A stretch of 64,000 nt of DNA from Shewanella seohaensis (GTDB lineage: Bacteria > Pseudomonadota > Gammaproteobacteria > Enterobacterales > Shewanellaceae). How positions within the stretch are numbered: position 1 is the first letter of the stretch; every line of letters begins with the position of its first letter. Below, in pieces: positions 34,890 to 44,068 of this stretch. Made by a program: the position numbers and the translations under genes. Location: positions 4,154,001-4,218,000 of the forward strand of contig NZ_CP104900.1 in NCBI RefSeq assembly GCF_025449215.1. The letters run 5' to 3'. The notes below the pieces were generated by a model, which saw only the letters and a program-made list of their open reading frames with translations, searched no databases and was not told the origin of the DNA.

Positions 34890-36350
34890 TTATAACCCGA
34901 GAGCAGTTTGGATACGTTGACCGTAATCGGCATCGGCTTTGTGGAAATGTGCCAGCATACGTTGCTGTACCTCTACACTTGCCTGACGCAGTGAGCCAGA
35001 AATCGTTTCCACTAAGCGTGCTTTCTCGGCTTCGCTGAAGATGCGATACAAATTACCCGCCTGAGTGTAATCATCCTGATTGTAACGGCTGTAACGCGCC
35101 GCTTCGCCATCTAAACGCAGTGGTGGCTCGGCAAAGTTTGCCGGTTCAACTAAAGCACCCGCAGTGCTGTTTGGACCATAGTTAGCCGCGGCATCGCCAC
35201 CGGTTTGACTACCGTGGTACGGGCATTGTGTTCCCGCCATGGCACCCGCACGTTGGTGATGGTTGGCTTTAGTCGCATGTGGGCAGTTTACCGGTAACTG
35301 GTTGTAGTTCGCCCCAATTCGGTAACGCTGCGCATCGGCATAGGCGAATAAACGCGCCTGCAACATCTTGTCGGGCGATGCGCCCACACCAGGCACTAAG
35401 TTGCTCGGTGCTAATGCCACTTGCTCGACTTCGGCAAAGTAGTTTTGCGGTAAACGATTCAGCTCTAACACACCAATTTCAATTAACGGGTAATCGCCAT
35501 GTGGCCACACCTTAGTTAAATCGAATGGGTTGATATGGTAAGTGTTGGCATCGGCCTCAGGCATAATCTGTACGTTCACCGTCCAACGAGGGAAGTTACC
35601 GTCGGTCACAGCTACCACCATATCGCGCTGGGATGAGTCAGGGTCGATACCCTTTAACTTATCGGCTTGCTCATTGGTTAAGTTCACCACGCCTTGCTGC
35701 GATTTGAAGTGGAACTTCACCCAGAAACGCTCACCTTTAGCATTCCAGAACGAGAAAGTATGCGAACCATAACCATGCATTTGGCGGTAGTTTGCCGGAA
35801 TACCACGGTCAGACATCAGAATCGTCACTTGATGCATGGCTTCAGGGTTTAATGACCAGAAGTCCCACATAGCTTGTGGATCTTTCAAATTCGTCAATGG
35901 GTTACGCTTTTGGGTATGGATAAAGTCTGGGAACTTAATCCCATCACGCAGGAAGAAAGTCGGCGTGTTGTTACCCACGATATCGTGATTACCACGAGCA
36001 GTATAGAAGCGCAGACCAAAACCACGGGGATCGCGCTCGGCATCGGCAGAACCCATTTCACCGCCCACGGTAGAGAAACGTACGAAGGTCTCAGTTTGCT
36101 TACCCACACCGTTAAAGTGGTCGGCGATGGTGTATTCGCTTAAGTCTTTGGTCAGGGTGAAAGTACCGTATACGCCAGTCCCTTTCGCATGCACAACACG
36201 CTCAGGAATACGCTCACGGTTAAAGTGGGCAAGTTTTTCAATTAAATGCCAATCTTGCAGTAGTAAGGGACCACGCTCACCCGCTGACAATGAGTTTTGA
36301 TCGTCAGCAATTGGAGAACCGCTTTGGCTTGTTAAATACTGTTGACTCAT
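34890..36350 (-). CDS. katB: Monofunctional heme catalase KatB
   Basis: 486 residues, the clade 3 small-subunit size. Conserved distal His in RVVHAKGTGVYG (residue 54), the distal Asn region and the substrate channel follow; the heme-ligand Tyr lies in RLFAYADAQRYRIG. It converts H2O2 to water and oxygen in the cytoplasm. The ATG at 36350 has a GAGGAGC ribosome binding site; an ATG at 36392 would add 14 poorly conserved residues, so it is rejected. Control by OxyR is usual for such genes, but no site could be named here. Confidence 0.94.
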   Translation of the reverse strand: MSQQYLTSQSGSPIADDQNSLSAGERGPLLLQDWHLIEKLAHFNRERIPERVVHAKGTGVYGTFTLTKDLSEYTIADHFNGVGKQTETFVRFSTVGGEMGSADAERDPRGFGLRFYTARGNHDIVGNNTPTFFLRDGIKFPDFIHTQKRNPLTNLKDPQAMWDFWSLNPEAMHQVTILMSDRGIPANYRQMHGYGSHTFSFWNAKGERFWVKFHFKSQQGVVNLTNEQADKLKGIDPDSSQRDMVVAVTDGNFPRWTVNVQIMPEADANTYHINPFDLTKVWPHGDYPLIEIGVLELNRLPQNYFAEVEQVALAPSNLVPGVGASPDKMLQARLFAYADAQRYRIGANYNQLPVNCPHATKANHHQRAGAMAGTQCPYHGSQTGGDAAANYGPNSTAGALVEPANFAEPPLRLDGEAARYSRYNQDDYTQAGNLYRIFSEAEKARLVETISGSLRQASVEVQQRMLAHFHKADADYGQRIQTALGL

Positions 36351-36695
36351 ATCTTGCTCCTCATTCTTGATTGGTGTTAACCCAAGATTCAATTAAATCG
36401 TAAATGGTGGCCATGGCTTATCTCCTTGGCAGGGCGACGTGTTGTCGATGGAGTTAGAATAGGCAAAGATACGATTTCAATAAAACGATTAATATAGATT
36501 CAAACAATCTACATTTCAGATTAACGAAGAGTGCTTAGATCATTCAGGGAGTAAAGTTCACTCCCCGTATGTGATGAAATAGCCAGCAACAGAATAAAGA
36601 GTATGCCAGCCGCAACGCAAACCGACCTGGCAAAAATGAGAACTCGAGCTTAAGACAAACTTAAAAATACTTCAATTGATTCAAAGTGTTACATA
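36351..36695. other. katB promoter gap with a small hairpin
   Basis: Bears the katB promoter side and an inverted repeat GGGAGT / ACTCCC near 36548-36565. No coding capacity seen. Confidence 0.4.
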
Positions 36696-36941
36696 TTACT
36701 CATTGACAGAAGCCGCCTGCTCGCGATAGATAACGACCAAGTAATAGGCATCGATTAACACGATAAAAAAGTTAACCGCCGCCACCGGATAAGCTTGTAT
36801 CGCAACCCCATAGGCAACGAACAATGCCGACCCCAACAAGTTCCACCAGCGTAACTTTTTGATGTTAGACATCATCAAAGAGATGGCTACCACCACAGAC
36901 GCCAAATAACCAACCCATTCCCACATCATTGCACTATCCAT
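36696..36941 (-). CDS. Small YgjV-like three-helix membrane protein
   Basis: 81 residues with three hydrophobic segments (WEWVGYLASVVVAISLMMS, LLGSALFVAYGVAIQAY, AVNFFIVLIDAYYLVVIY). The pattern matches the short YgjV/PF10688-like membrane proteins, which are often mislabelled as uroporphyrinogen decarboxylase. Role unknown. It lies on the minus strand before katB, next to the thioesterase gene, and may be read with it. Confidence in the family is moderate. Confidence 0.7.
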   Translation of the reverse strand: MDSAMMWEWVGYLASVVVAISLMMSNIKKLRWWNLLGSALFVAYGVAIQAYPVAAVNFFIVLIDAYYLVVIYREQAASVNE

Positions 36942-36994
36942 ATCACGTCCTTATTTATCGATTGATACAACTAAAACAGGTTGGTTGAGCCTTC

Positions 36995-37431
36995 TTAGCG
37001 TTGTACTACCGCCGCCGTCATCCGTGAAATACAGGTCAACTCCCCTGCACTATTATGGATTAAGATTTCCCACACCGAACTGCGTTTCCCCAAATGAACC
37101 GCTTTAGCCGTCGCGGTCAGTACGCCATTACGCGAAGCGCGTAAATGGTTGGCGTTAATCTCTTGTCCAACACAATAATATTGCTCGAAATCTACCGCAA
37201 AGTTTGCAGCATAGCTGGCCACAGTTTCGGCCAGCGCCACGTTCGCGCCACCATGGACAATGCCTAAGGGGTTATGTATGGCGGGCGTGGCAGGCATAGT
37301 TGCCTTCATATAATCATCGCCAATCTCGCTGATCTCGATCCCTAGGGTCTGCATCAGGGTGCCTTTGCCCCCATACCAGCATCTAATCGGGCACAATCCT
37401 CTAAGGTGACAGGTCTAAACCAAATACTCAT
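36995..37431 (-). CDS. Hotdog-fold thioesterase (MenI/YdiI/PaaI family), frameshifted
   Basis: Reconstructed as about 145 residues. The body (GIVHGGANVALAETVASYAA) has the hotdog signature HGGA with catalytic Glu. The N-terminus reads MSIWFRPVTLEDCARLDAGM from an ATG at 37431; the frame is lost at 37368-37372 on the plus strand, where CCCCC should be CCCCCC. Without restoration the ORF opens at 37396 with residues that do not match the family. The family hydrolyses acyl-CoA thioesters; MenI/YdiI acts on DHNA-CoA in menaquinone synthesis. Substrate not settled. The frameshift is likely a sequencing error. Confidence 0.8.
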
Positions 37432-37541
37432 TTCAACATCCTAGTAAAGAAAACCAGCTAGCAGTTTACTAAGAAGTGACTGAAGTTCAACACATAAGCA
37501 TTGGCTAATAACAGCCAGATAATGGCAAGGAGTCACTACGC

Positions 37542-37997
37542 CTAAGTTAACCAATGCTTTGTGACAGCAAAACGACTAAACCAGACTAAGAACATTCCCC
37601 ACAGGATCACCACGCTCGGCATGATAAGGGCATCGCTACCCAATACCGCAGCCGCCTGCTGAATACCAAATACATAGCCCATTTGCACCAATACGGCGAC
37701 AAGAGATGCGAGCAACACTTTATAAGAAAAGGCTTTTTTAATGAGTAACAACAGACAACCTATAACGCCAGAAACCACCGCAAACCCAAACACACAGTCG
37801 AGCCAGGCGGGTGTCGATTCATAGAGCTTTATTTGATCTGGGCTCATTTGCGCCATGGCCTCTGGTGTCATGGTCATTTGAATAACAAATGCCAATAAGC
37901 CCATGATGTTCCATAACAAACTGATGAATGCGACAAAATAAAACCACAGTGGCGCTTTTGCCACGCCGATTGCATGGTCGGAGCCAATCGCTGCCAT
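37542..37997 (-). CDS. Four-helix membrane protein, unrecognised
   Basis: About 151 residues from the ATG at 37997, which has an AAGGAGA ribosome binding site; a longer start at 38018 is unlikely. Four hydrophobic segments: LWFYFVAFISLLWNIMGLLA, FGFAVVSGVIGCLLLLI, LLASLVAVLVQMGYVFG and SVVILWGMFLVWF. No domain is recognised. It stands between the thioesterase and exeM genes, each on the minus strand. Function unknown. Confidence 0.65.
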   Translation of the reverse strand: MAAIGSDHAIGVAKAPLWFYFVAFISLLWNIMGLLAFVIQMTMTPEAMAQMSPDQIKLYESTPAWLDCVFGFAVVSGVIGCLLLLIKKAFSYKVLLASLVAVLVQMGYVFGIQQAAAVLGSDALIMPSVVILWGMFLVWFSRFAVTKHWLT

Positions 37998-38053
37998 GTC
38001 CGCTCTCCTTGTCATCAAGGTACATAAAGTCCCACAACAACAGTGCCATAAAA

Positions 38054-38075
38054 AAGGGATGGTAAAACCATCCCT
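38054..38075 (-). terminator. Terminator after exeM
   Basis: Stem AAGGGATGGT / ACCATCCCTT, loop AAA, with a T run on the minus strand. Confidence 0.8.
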
Positions 38076-38125
38076 TAGCTCTGAGTTTAGCTCACAAACT
38101 CAGTTGTGAGCGTGCAATCACTCGA

Positions 38126-40738
38126 TTAACGGCGACGGCGTTGTAGGCCAAATAGGGATAGCAAGGCTAGACCTAAGTATCCTAACGCACCACCATCATC
38201 CTTTGGTTTTGGCTCAGGTTTTGGTGGCTCAACCGGCGCTGGGTAGCTAAGTGCGACAATAACCGGATCGTGGTCAGACGCTGAGAAAGCATTCTCAGAT
38301 TTAGCCAGTTCACCAGAGAATTTTTTGCCGTATTCGAACAGGTTAGATTCCACTGAGTTGATATGCCAATCTTCGATATCCACTAAACGCTTGGCAAGAC
38401 TGGTGTTTGCTAAAGCATGGTCTAGGTTACCTAACTCACCGTTGTAGCTGTATGAGTAAGTACCAGCGCCGTGGGCCTGAGTATTGAGGTTGATGAGGCC
38501 ATAGCCCTTCTCAATCTTGCTACCTTGGCGCTCAAACACTTTGCCATCTAAGGTGGTCCATGAGGCGGTCATGATATCGCGCTCAGACTTGCTCGCATCG
38601 TAATCGGTCAATACGCGGATAGGATCTTCCATGCCGTAGGCATTCATATCACCAATCACCAGCAGATCGCCTTTAACGTCTTTTAAGGCTTCGCCGAGCA
38701 CTTTAGCAGCCGATACGCGGAAGGCATTACACTTGCCCTGTTGATCTGCCGGATCGACTGACTCTTCGAAGTTGGCCCAATCTTCTAAACAGCCTGAACC
38801 TTTAGATTTCAGATGGTTAACAACAACTGTTAAGTTCTGATCATGGATCTTAAAGGTTTGCGCTAAGCTGTGGCGCTGGTAAGCATCGTTACCTGGGTTA
38901 GTCTCAGTCTTGCCATCTTTAATACGAGTCACACTGCCAGCGGTCGCGTGTTGCTCTGGGGTATCAATCGCACGAGCCGCACCCGCAAGGCTCACTTTAC
39001 CCGCGCGGTAAAGCATACCCACAGTAATGGCATCGCTACCGAAGTACTTACCGTCGTATTTATCTTCATCGGTGATTTCAACGAAGCTGTAAGCATTTTC
39101 AGCGGTTTGCTTCTCGTTTAAGGCATCGACTAAGTTCTTAATCGCGCTCTTTTCACCAAAACCGTTGTTAGCGATTTCCATTAAACCGACGATATCGGCG
39201 TTCATGGCGGTAATGGCGCTGACGATTTTCGCGCGTTGCAGCAACATTTCTTCTTCGGTCAAGGCGCCGCGGTTACTGCCCGATGGGTTTGTATCGCCAC
39301 CAACAACATCGTTAAAGAAGTTCAGCACGTTAAAGCTAGCGACACGGATATCGCCCTTAGTGGCGACACTTGGCGCGTCGGTTCTGTCATCACCGCGGAT
39401 AAAGTCACCAGCGGTGATAGTGTTGGTCGCCACTAAACGGTAGGCACCGTAGCTGTAACCAATCACACCTTCGAGATTGGTCAGCTGATCACCCACACGG
39501 ATATAACCGGTTTCGACGTTAAAGTCAGGGAAGTAAGGAATAACACCATCGGCTGGCTTGTAGTCAGATTCGATAAACAACTGATTTTCACGGTTAGATT
39601 TAACTAAAGCAGTCGCTTCTGCTGACAATGCTGGATAAAGCTGAGTTGGCTTCATCAATGGCGCCTTGTAAGACACCAGCATGTTATTGCGACGGCCAGC
39701 ATAATCGTAGCTGAAGGTGCGGCTGATCTTCAGATCGCTACCAGCATCCAGTTTCACGTTCATGCCTTCGTAGCGCTCTAATGCCTGCGCTAAAGTTTCG
39801 CCATCGGCCACATAGAATGGCGCTGCTGCTGGGACTTCGCCCTTAGCACCGACTTCGAATTTCTTATCGGTTTTGATATCGATTTGGGTTAAGCCGAAGT
39901 ATTCCTTCACCTTACCTTGGACGCAGACTTCAACGCCGGGTTGAATCGCTTCTGGTGGATTCTCACCTAAAAACACGAACACGCCGTCGGAAGTGTATGG
40001 CGAGTTATCGCCCTTCACTTCTTGGAGATAGAAACCTTTGAATAAGCTCTCGCCACGGGCAGTTACCACACCGCGAACCGTCACTTCGCTTTCTGACTCG
40101 AATGCGCCTTCAGGCACATAAGGGCTAGATTCACCCGCGCCTTGGACTTGATAAATCGGAACGATTTTAGCGCCGCTGCAGCTAAATACTGGCGTTTCAG
40201 GTTCAGTTGGTGTATCTAACGAACCTAAACCTGTGAAAGTGTCCTTAGGTAATTGTTCCCACTGGGCAGGATTAAAGACAGTGTTGGCGACTAATGCGTC
40301 GAGTTTACGCTTAAGGGTGACATCGAGCCCCCAACCAGTCGGCGTTGGCACGTCACCGATAATATCGACCACGGCGCCATCTTTAACTAAGGCAACCGCA
40401 TCGCCACCGTTAAAACTTAAAGAACCCGAAAAACTGTCGACACCTTGAGGAAGGGTAATGACTGCACTTGAGTTTAAAATGACTTTTGTCGATTTTGGCG
40501 CAATACTTTGTCCATCTAATACCTGCATATCCAAGGCATCAGTGGCGCCATCTTTATAACGAACGAGTTTATAACCCGCCAAATCAATTGCCGTATCACC
40601 GCTGTTATATAACTCGATAGCTTTGTTGTTTGAGCTACCTTCAACATATTCTGTGATCATCACATCAGCGCTTGCCATCATTGGCAAAGCTGCAGCCACA
40701 GCTAAAGATATAGCCGTTAATTTATTAACATTATCCAT
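38126..40738 (-). CDS. exeM: Extracellular endonuclease ExeM
   Basis: 870 residues. A signal peptide (MDNVNKLTAISLAVAAALPM) leads into a lamin-tail domain (DVMITEYVEGSSNNKAIELY). An OB-type region follows (about 200-450) and then an endonuclease/exonuclease/phosphatase domain (IRVASFNVLNFFNDVVGG; catalytic GDMNAYG, and ASDHDPVIVAL near the end). The C-terminus is a GlyGly-CTERM tail (DDGGALGYLGLALLSLFG and RRRR), processed by rhombosortase after type II secretion. ExeM degrades extracellular DNA in S. oneidensis, giving phosphate and biofilm turnover. Length and order match that protein closely. Confidence 0.93.
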   Translation of the reverse strand: MDNVNKLTAISLAVAAALPMMASADVMITEYVEGSSNNKAIELYNSGDTAIDLAGYKLVRYKDGATDALDMQVLDGQSIAPKSTKVILNSSAVITLPQGVDSFSGSLSFNGGDAVALVKDGAVVDIIGDVPTPTGWGLDVTLKRKLDALVANTVFNPAQWEQLPKDTFTGLGSLDTPTEPETPVFSCSGAKIVPIYQVQGAGESSPYVPEGAFESESEVTVRGVVTARGESLFKGFYLQEVKGDNSPYTSDGVFVFLGENPPEAIQPGVEVCVQGKVKEYFGLTQIDIKTDKKFEVGAKGEVPAAAPFYVADGETLAQALERYEGMNVKLDAGSDLKISRTFSYDYAGRRNNMLVSYKAPLMKPTQLYPALSAEATALVKSNRENQLFIESDYKPADGVIPYFPDFNVETGYIRVGDQLTNLEGVIGYSYGAYRLVATNTITAGDFIRGDDRTDAPSVATKGDIRVASFNVLNFFNDVVGGDTNPSGSNRGALTEEEMLLQRAKIVSAITAMNADIVGLMEIANNGFGEKSAIKNLVDALNEKQTAENAYSFVEITDEDKYDGKYFGSDAITVGMLYRAGKVSLAGAARAIDTPEQHATAGSVTRIKDGKTETNPGNDAYQRHSLAQTFKIHDQNLTVVVNHLKSKGSGCLEDWANFEESVDPADQQGKCNAFRVSAAKVLGEALKDVKGDLLVIGDMNAYGMEDPIRVLTDYDASKSERDIMTASWTTLDGKVFERQGSKIEKGYGLINLNTQAHGAGTYSYSYNGELGNLDHALANTSLAKRLVDIEDWHINSVESNLFEYGKKFSGELAKSENAFSASDHDPVIVALSYPAPVEPPKPEPKPKDDGGALGYLGLALLSLFGLQRRRR

Positions 40739-41290
40739 ATTATCAACCCCATTATTATAATATCGCCGCTAATTTTTATTAACGTGCGGGCGGATTATTC
40801 CAGAGTTGAATAGCTAAAAAAAGAGGGGGAGATCTCACTATGCACGCATAAGATATTGATGAAAATGAAATTTTACGAACTCAACTGTCTTGTATTCAGA
40901 ACAGTGATATAACACAAAAGTATTAAGCAGTAAGAAAACAATAAGTAAGATAAAGACATCACAGTGATATACCAGAGTGAAATCGAACAAATAACAATCA
41001 AAAAATAAATGTGATATTTTGATGACATTTTTAAGTGCATCATTCTGAATAATATAAGCGTTTTCGATAATTTAAATCATCGCAATTTATTTAAAACTTA
41101 ATTATTCGATCATTATTTTGAAATATTATTCGTTACCAAAAGAATACTCCTTATCCATCTTTTAAACGCTCGCTCGATTTAAAAAGCCTAGTGGTAGGCC
41201 GTTTGCGAAATGGTGTAAAACGGCTAAACAAGCTCCCCCATGGTTTTATTTGTATCGGTCGCAGCACTGCTTAGTCATTTCGAGTGCAAA
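40739..41290. other. Long AT-rich region upstream of exeM
   Basis: About 550 bases without a gene. It must hold the exeM promoter. It is very AT-rich, especially 40900-41150, and may be a site for a nucleoid protein such as H-NS. Nothing else is recognised. Confidence 0.4.
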
Positions 41291-41319
41291 AAAATACCGC
41301 CCTGTGTAGGCGGTATTTT
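41291..41319 (-). terminator. Terminator after the FKBP gene
   Basis: Stem AAATACCGCC / GGCGGTATTT, with seven T residues on the minus strand. Confidence 0.85.
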
Positions 41320-41363
41320 ATGAGTGAACGAGTTAACCCGAGTTAAGCCGTTATCACGGTAAA

Positions 41364-42134
41364 TTACTTTTTAGCAGGCTCAGCAGCAGGAGCCGCTTGT
41401 GCTTTCTCAATTGATTTCAGTTCAACTTCAAAAATCAGGGTTGAGTTTGGCGGAATAGTACCAGTATCGCGGTCGCCATAAGCTAAGTTTGCAGGGATAA
41501 CAAACTTGTACTTAGCACCGACAGGCATTAACTGTACGCCTTCGGTCCAGCCTGGAATAACGCGGTTTAATGGGAACTTAGCCGTTTGACCACGCTTGTA
41601 TGAGCTATCAAACTCAGTACCGTCAAGCAGTGTACCTACGTAATCCACTTCTACAGTGTCTTCAGCCGCTGGCTTGTCACCAGAACCTGGTGTTAACACT
41701 TCGTATTGCAGACCCGATTCAGTGGTCACTACGCCAGGCTTAGCTTTGTTTTCCTCGAGGAATTTTTTACCATCCTCGATGTTTTTCGCAGCAATGGCTT
41801 TAGCTTGTTCTGTACGTTTGTCGTTTAACTTTTTGTCTAAACCTTGAAGAATGGTTTGCATTTCTTCTTCAGTTAATTTCAGTTGATCATTCAGACCGTT
41901 AGTAAAACCAGTTACGATCAGCGCACGGTCAACTGGCAGGCCTAATTCTTCTTGCTCTTTGATATGGCCAGACATATAACGACCGATTGAAGCGCCAACA
42001 CTGTAGGCTTCTTTTTGTGCTTCAGTCGTTAATTCAACATTTGTGCTTGCGTTTGTTGCTTTTTCTTCTTGATTACAAGCAGATAGGCCAATAACAGCCA
42101 ATGCAACTAACGATAATTTATAAATCGATTTCAT
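41364..42134 (-). CDS. fkpA: FKBP-type peptidyl-prolyl isomerase lipoprotein (FkpA/Mip-like)
   Basis: 256 residues. The N-terminus has a lipobox (LVALAVIGLSAC, Cys20). Residues 35-120 are the helical dimerization domain, and from about 125 an FKBP domain follows (EVDYVGTLLDGTEFDSSYKR, then PGWTEGVQLM and PPNSTLIFEVEL). It catalyses cis-trans proline isomerisation in the periplasm and helps protein folding. A lipid anchor is less common for FkpA but known in the Mip group. An Ala/Pro/Glu-rich tail ends the protein. Confidence 0.9.
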   Translation of the reverse strand: MKSIYKLSLVALAVIGLSACNQEEKATNASTNVELTTEAQKEAYSVGASIGRYMSGHIKEQEELGLPVDRALIVTGFTNGLNDQLKLTEEEMQTILQGLDKKLNDKRTEQAKAIAAKNIEDGKKFLEENKAKPGVVTTESGLQYEVLTPGSGDKPAAEDTVEVDYVGTLLDGTEFDSSYKRGQTAKFPLNRVIPGWTEGVQLMPVGAKYKFVIPANLAYGDRDTGTIPPNSTLIFEVELKSIEKAQAAPAAEPAKK

Positions 42135-42288
42135 TAAAGCTTCCTCAGCATCCTCAAGCGGTTACAATAACCTAAGCGCGACAACTGTATACTAGTTATC
42201 TGGGTTATACCAACTAGATTCTGTTATGTGTTAACTGTGATTAATCTCACTCTACCGGACTAGAGACACCAACTTTAGGAGCAAGTTC

Positions 42289-43238
42289 ATGAAGAAAACC
42301 CTACTGCTGGTATTTTGCACACTTTTTTTAGCGGCATGTCAGCCCAAAGCCGATGATATTCGAGTCATTTCACAGGAACCCTCATATAGCGCGAGCCTCT
42401 CTAGCGACGGCAATATCGCCATTGTCGCCACCCAAAGCCAAGGGGTGCAATGTTGGGACTTAACCACCCACAGCCTCAAGTACCAATGGGTGCATGGCGA
42501 TCTGAATACCGGCGTCACGGCCACCGCCATTTCCCTAACGGTGAGTTCGCCGCATCGTTAAGCCGCGATTCAGTTGCCCTATGGACAATAGCCGACGGCA
42601 AATCCCGAGGATGGTGGTCGCTGCCCGCCTCGGGTGAGAGTGTTGCCGTGGCGAATAATGGCGCCCTGCTCATAGGCTTAAACGATGGCAGTGTGATGTC
42701 ACTCAATGCGGCCAAAACGGCATTGATTAAATTTTTAGGCCATAAGGAAAGGGTCAATACCGTCGCGCTTTCCGCCGATGGGCGCATTGCCCTCTCAGGC
42801 TCTAACGACATGCAGGCTATCCTGTGGCAAGCGCAAACGGGGCAGCCAATCCACACTTGGGATATAGGTAGTCGGGTGACTAAGGTGGCACTCAACGACA
42901 GTGGCACATTAAGCTTTACCAATGGCAGTACCAATGAGGCGAAGATTTGGGATAACACCAATGGTAAGCTGTTAAATCAATTAGAGATTAAACGCCGGCA
43001 AATGACCTTCTCTACGGTGCGTTTCGCCCAGCAAGACAGCCAGCTGCTCACAGGCACGCCCGCGCGCGAAGTCATACTCTGGCAACGCCAAACGGGTAAA
43101 CCTATTGCTAAGTGGCAAATTGCGCTGACTAAAAACAGCCAAAACCGAGGAGCCGTTGTATACTCTGTGGCAATTCGAGATACCAATAAAGTGGTTAGTA
43201 TCAGTAGCCAAGGCTTAGTCGAGACTTGGCAGGAGTAG
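42289..43238 (+). CDS. WD40-repeat-like lipoprotein, frameshifted
   Basis: About 316 residues when joined. Lipobox LFLAAC at the N-terminus (Cys17). Repeats of the WD40 type are seen (KERVNTVALSADGRIALSGS, DMQAILWQAQTGQPIHTWDI, SNTNEAKIWDNTNGKLLNQL-like). The two parts lie in different frames; restoring one C at 42533-42535 (CCC to CCCC) gives TAISPNGEFAASLSRD. It starts a plus-strand run with slyX, divergent from fkpA. Role unknown; probably a periplasmic or outer-membrane scaffold. The break is likely a sequencing error. Confidence 0.78.
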
Positions 43239-43247
43239 AGGTTAGTC

Positions 43248-43460
43248 ATGCAAGGCGTACAAGAACAGATTGAAGAGCTGCAAATGAAAATGGCTTTTCA
43301 AGAGCTCACGGTCGAAGAGTTAAACCAAGAGGTCATTAAGCTGAACCAGCTCATTGCCCATCAGCAACATCAAATTCAGTTATTGATTGGCAAATTAAAA
43401 GCGATGGAACCCAGCAATATTGCGACCCAAGCCGAAGAAACGCCGCCACCCCATTACTAA
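43248..43460 (+). CDS. slyX: SlyX family protein
   Basis: 70 residues, almost all coiled coil ([20 protein letters not shown], then [16 protein letters not shown]), ending in PPPHY, as SlyX proteins do. It starts 9 bases after the WD40-like gene. SlyX is conserved near FKBP genes in gamma-proteobacteria; its role is not established. Confidence 0.85.
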   Translation: MQGVQEQIEELQMKMAFQELTVEELNQEVIKLNQLIAHQQHQIQLLIGKLKAMEPSNIATQAEETPPPHY

Positions 43461-43522
43461 TGTGATAGCGGATTAGCCCATCCGTTAACGACACAATGGC
43501 CCATAAATATCCAAGGAATGCG

Positions 43523-44068
43523 ATGTTTAAAGATGCGATATCGCCCACACCCAGTCAGCCACTGCCTATTGCCGTGGTGGGTGAAGCCATTTTAAAAGAG
43601 CAAGCCATTGAAGTTCGCGACTTCGATACGGCCTTGAGTCAATTAGCAGAGCAGATGGCTGTGAGCATGGTGGCCGCGAAAGGCGTTGGCATTGCCGCAC
43701 CGCAAGTGCACAGCCCACTGGCACTGTTTATCATGGCATCACAGCCGAACGAGCGTTACCCCGATGCGCCGTTGATGGACCCAGTCGTGGTGGTCAACCC
43801 AGAGATCTTGTCAGCCTCTGCGGATTTAGTCAGCGGTGAAGAAGGCTGTTTATCGGTTCCCGGACAACGGTTTACAATTTGGCGCCACCAGCAGATAGTG
43901 GTGCGCTATCAAAACCTGGCAGGACGATGGCAACGCTCTGAGTTAACAGGTTTTATTGCACGTATTTTTCAACATGAGTTTGATCATCTTCAGGGGATCA
44001 CTTTGCTTGAGCGTTCACAAATGCCAGAACAAAAACACATGGCGCGAGAAGGTAAACCACAGGCATGA
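43523..44068 (+). CDS. def: Peptide deformylase (Def family)
   Basis: 181 residues from the ATG at 43523 with AAGGAATG before it; an upstream ATG at 43496 would add nine residues. Three motifs: GVGIAAPQV, EEGCLSVPG (metal Cys) and HEFDHLQG (metal His pair with catalytic Glu). It removes the formyl group from nascent proteins. Since Def of the housekeeping type sits next to fmt, this may be a second paralogue. Its last 4 bases overlap the next gene (ATGA), so they are translationally coupled. Confidence 0.88.
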   Translation: MFKDAISPTPSQPLPIAVVGEAILKEQAIEVRDFDTALSQLAEQMAVSMVAAKGVGIAAPQVHSPLALFIMASQPNERYPDAPLMDPVVVVNPEILSASADLVSGEEGCLSVPGQRFTIWRHQQIVVRYQNLAGRWQRSELTGFIARIFQHEFDHLQGITLLERSQMPEQKHMAREGKPQA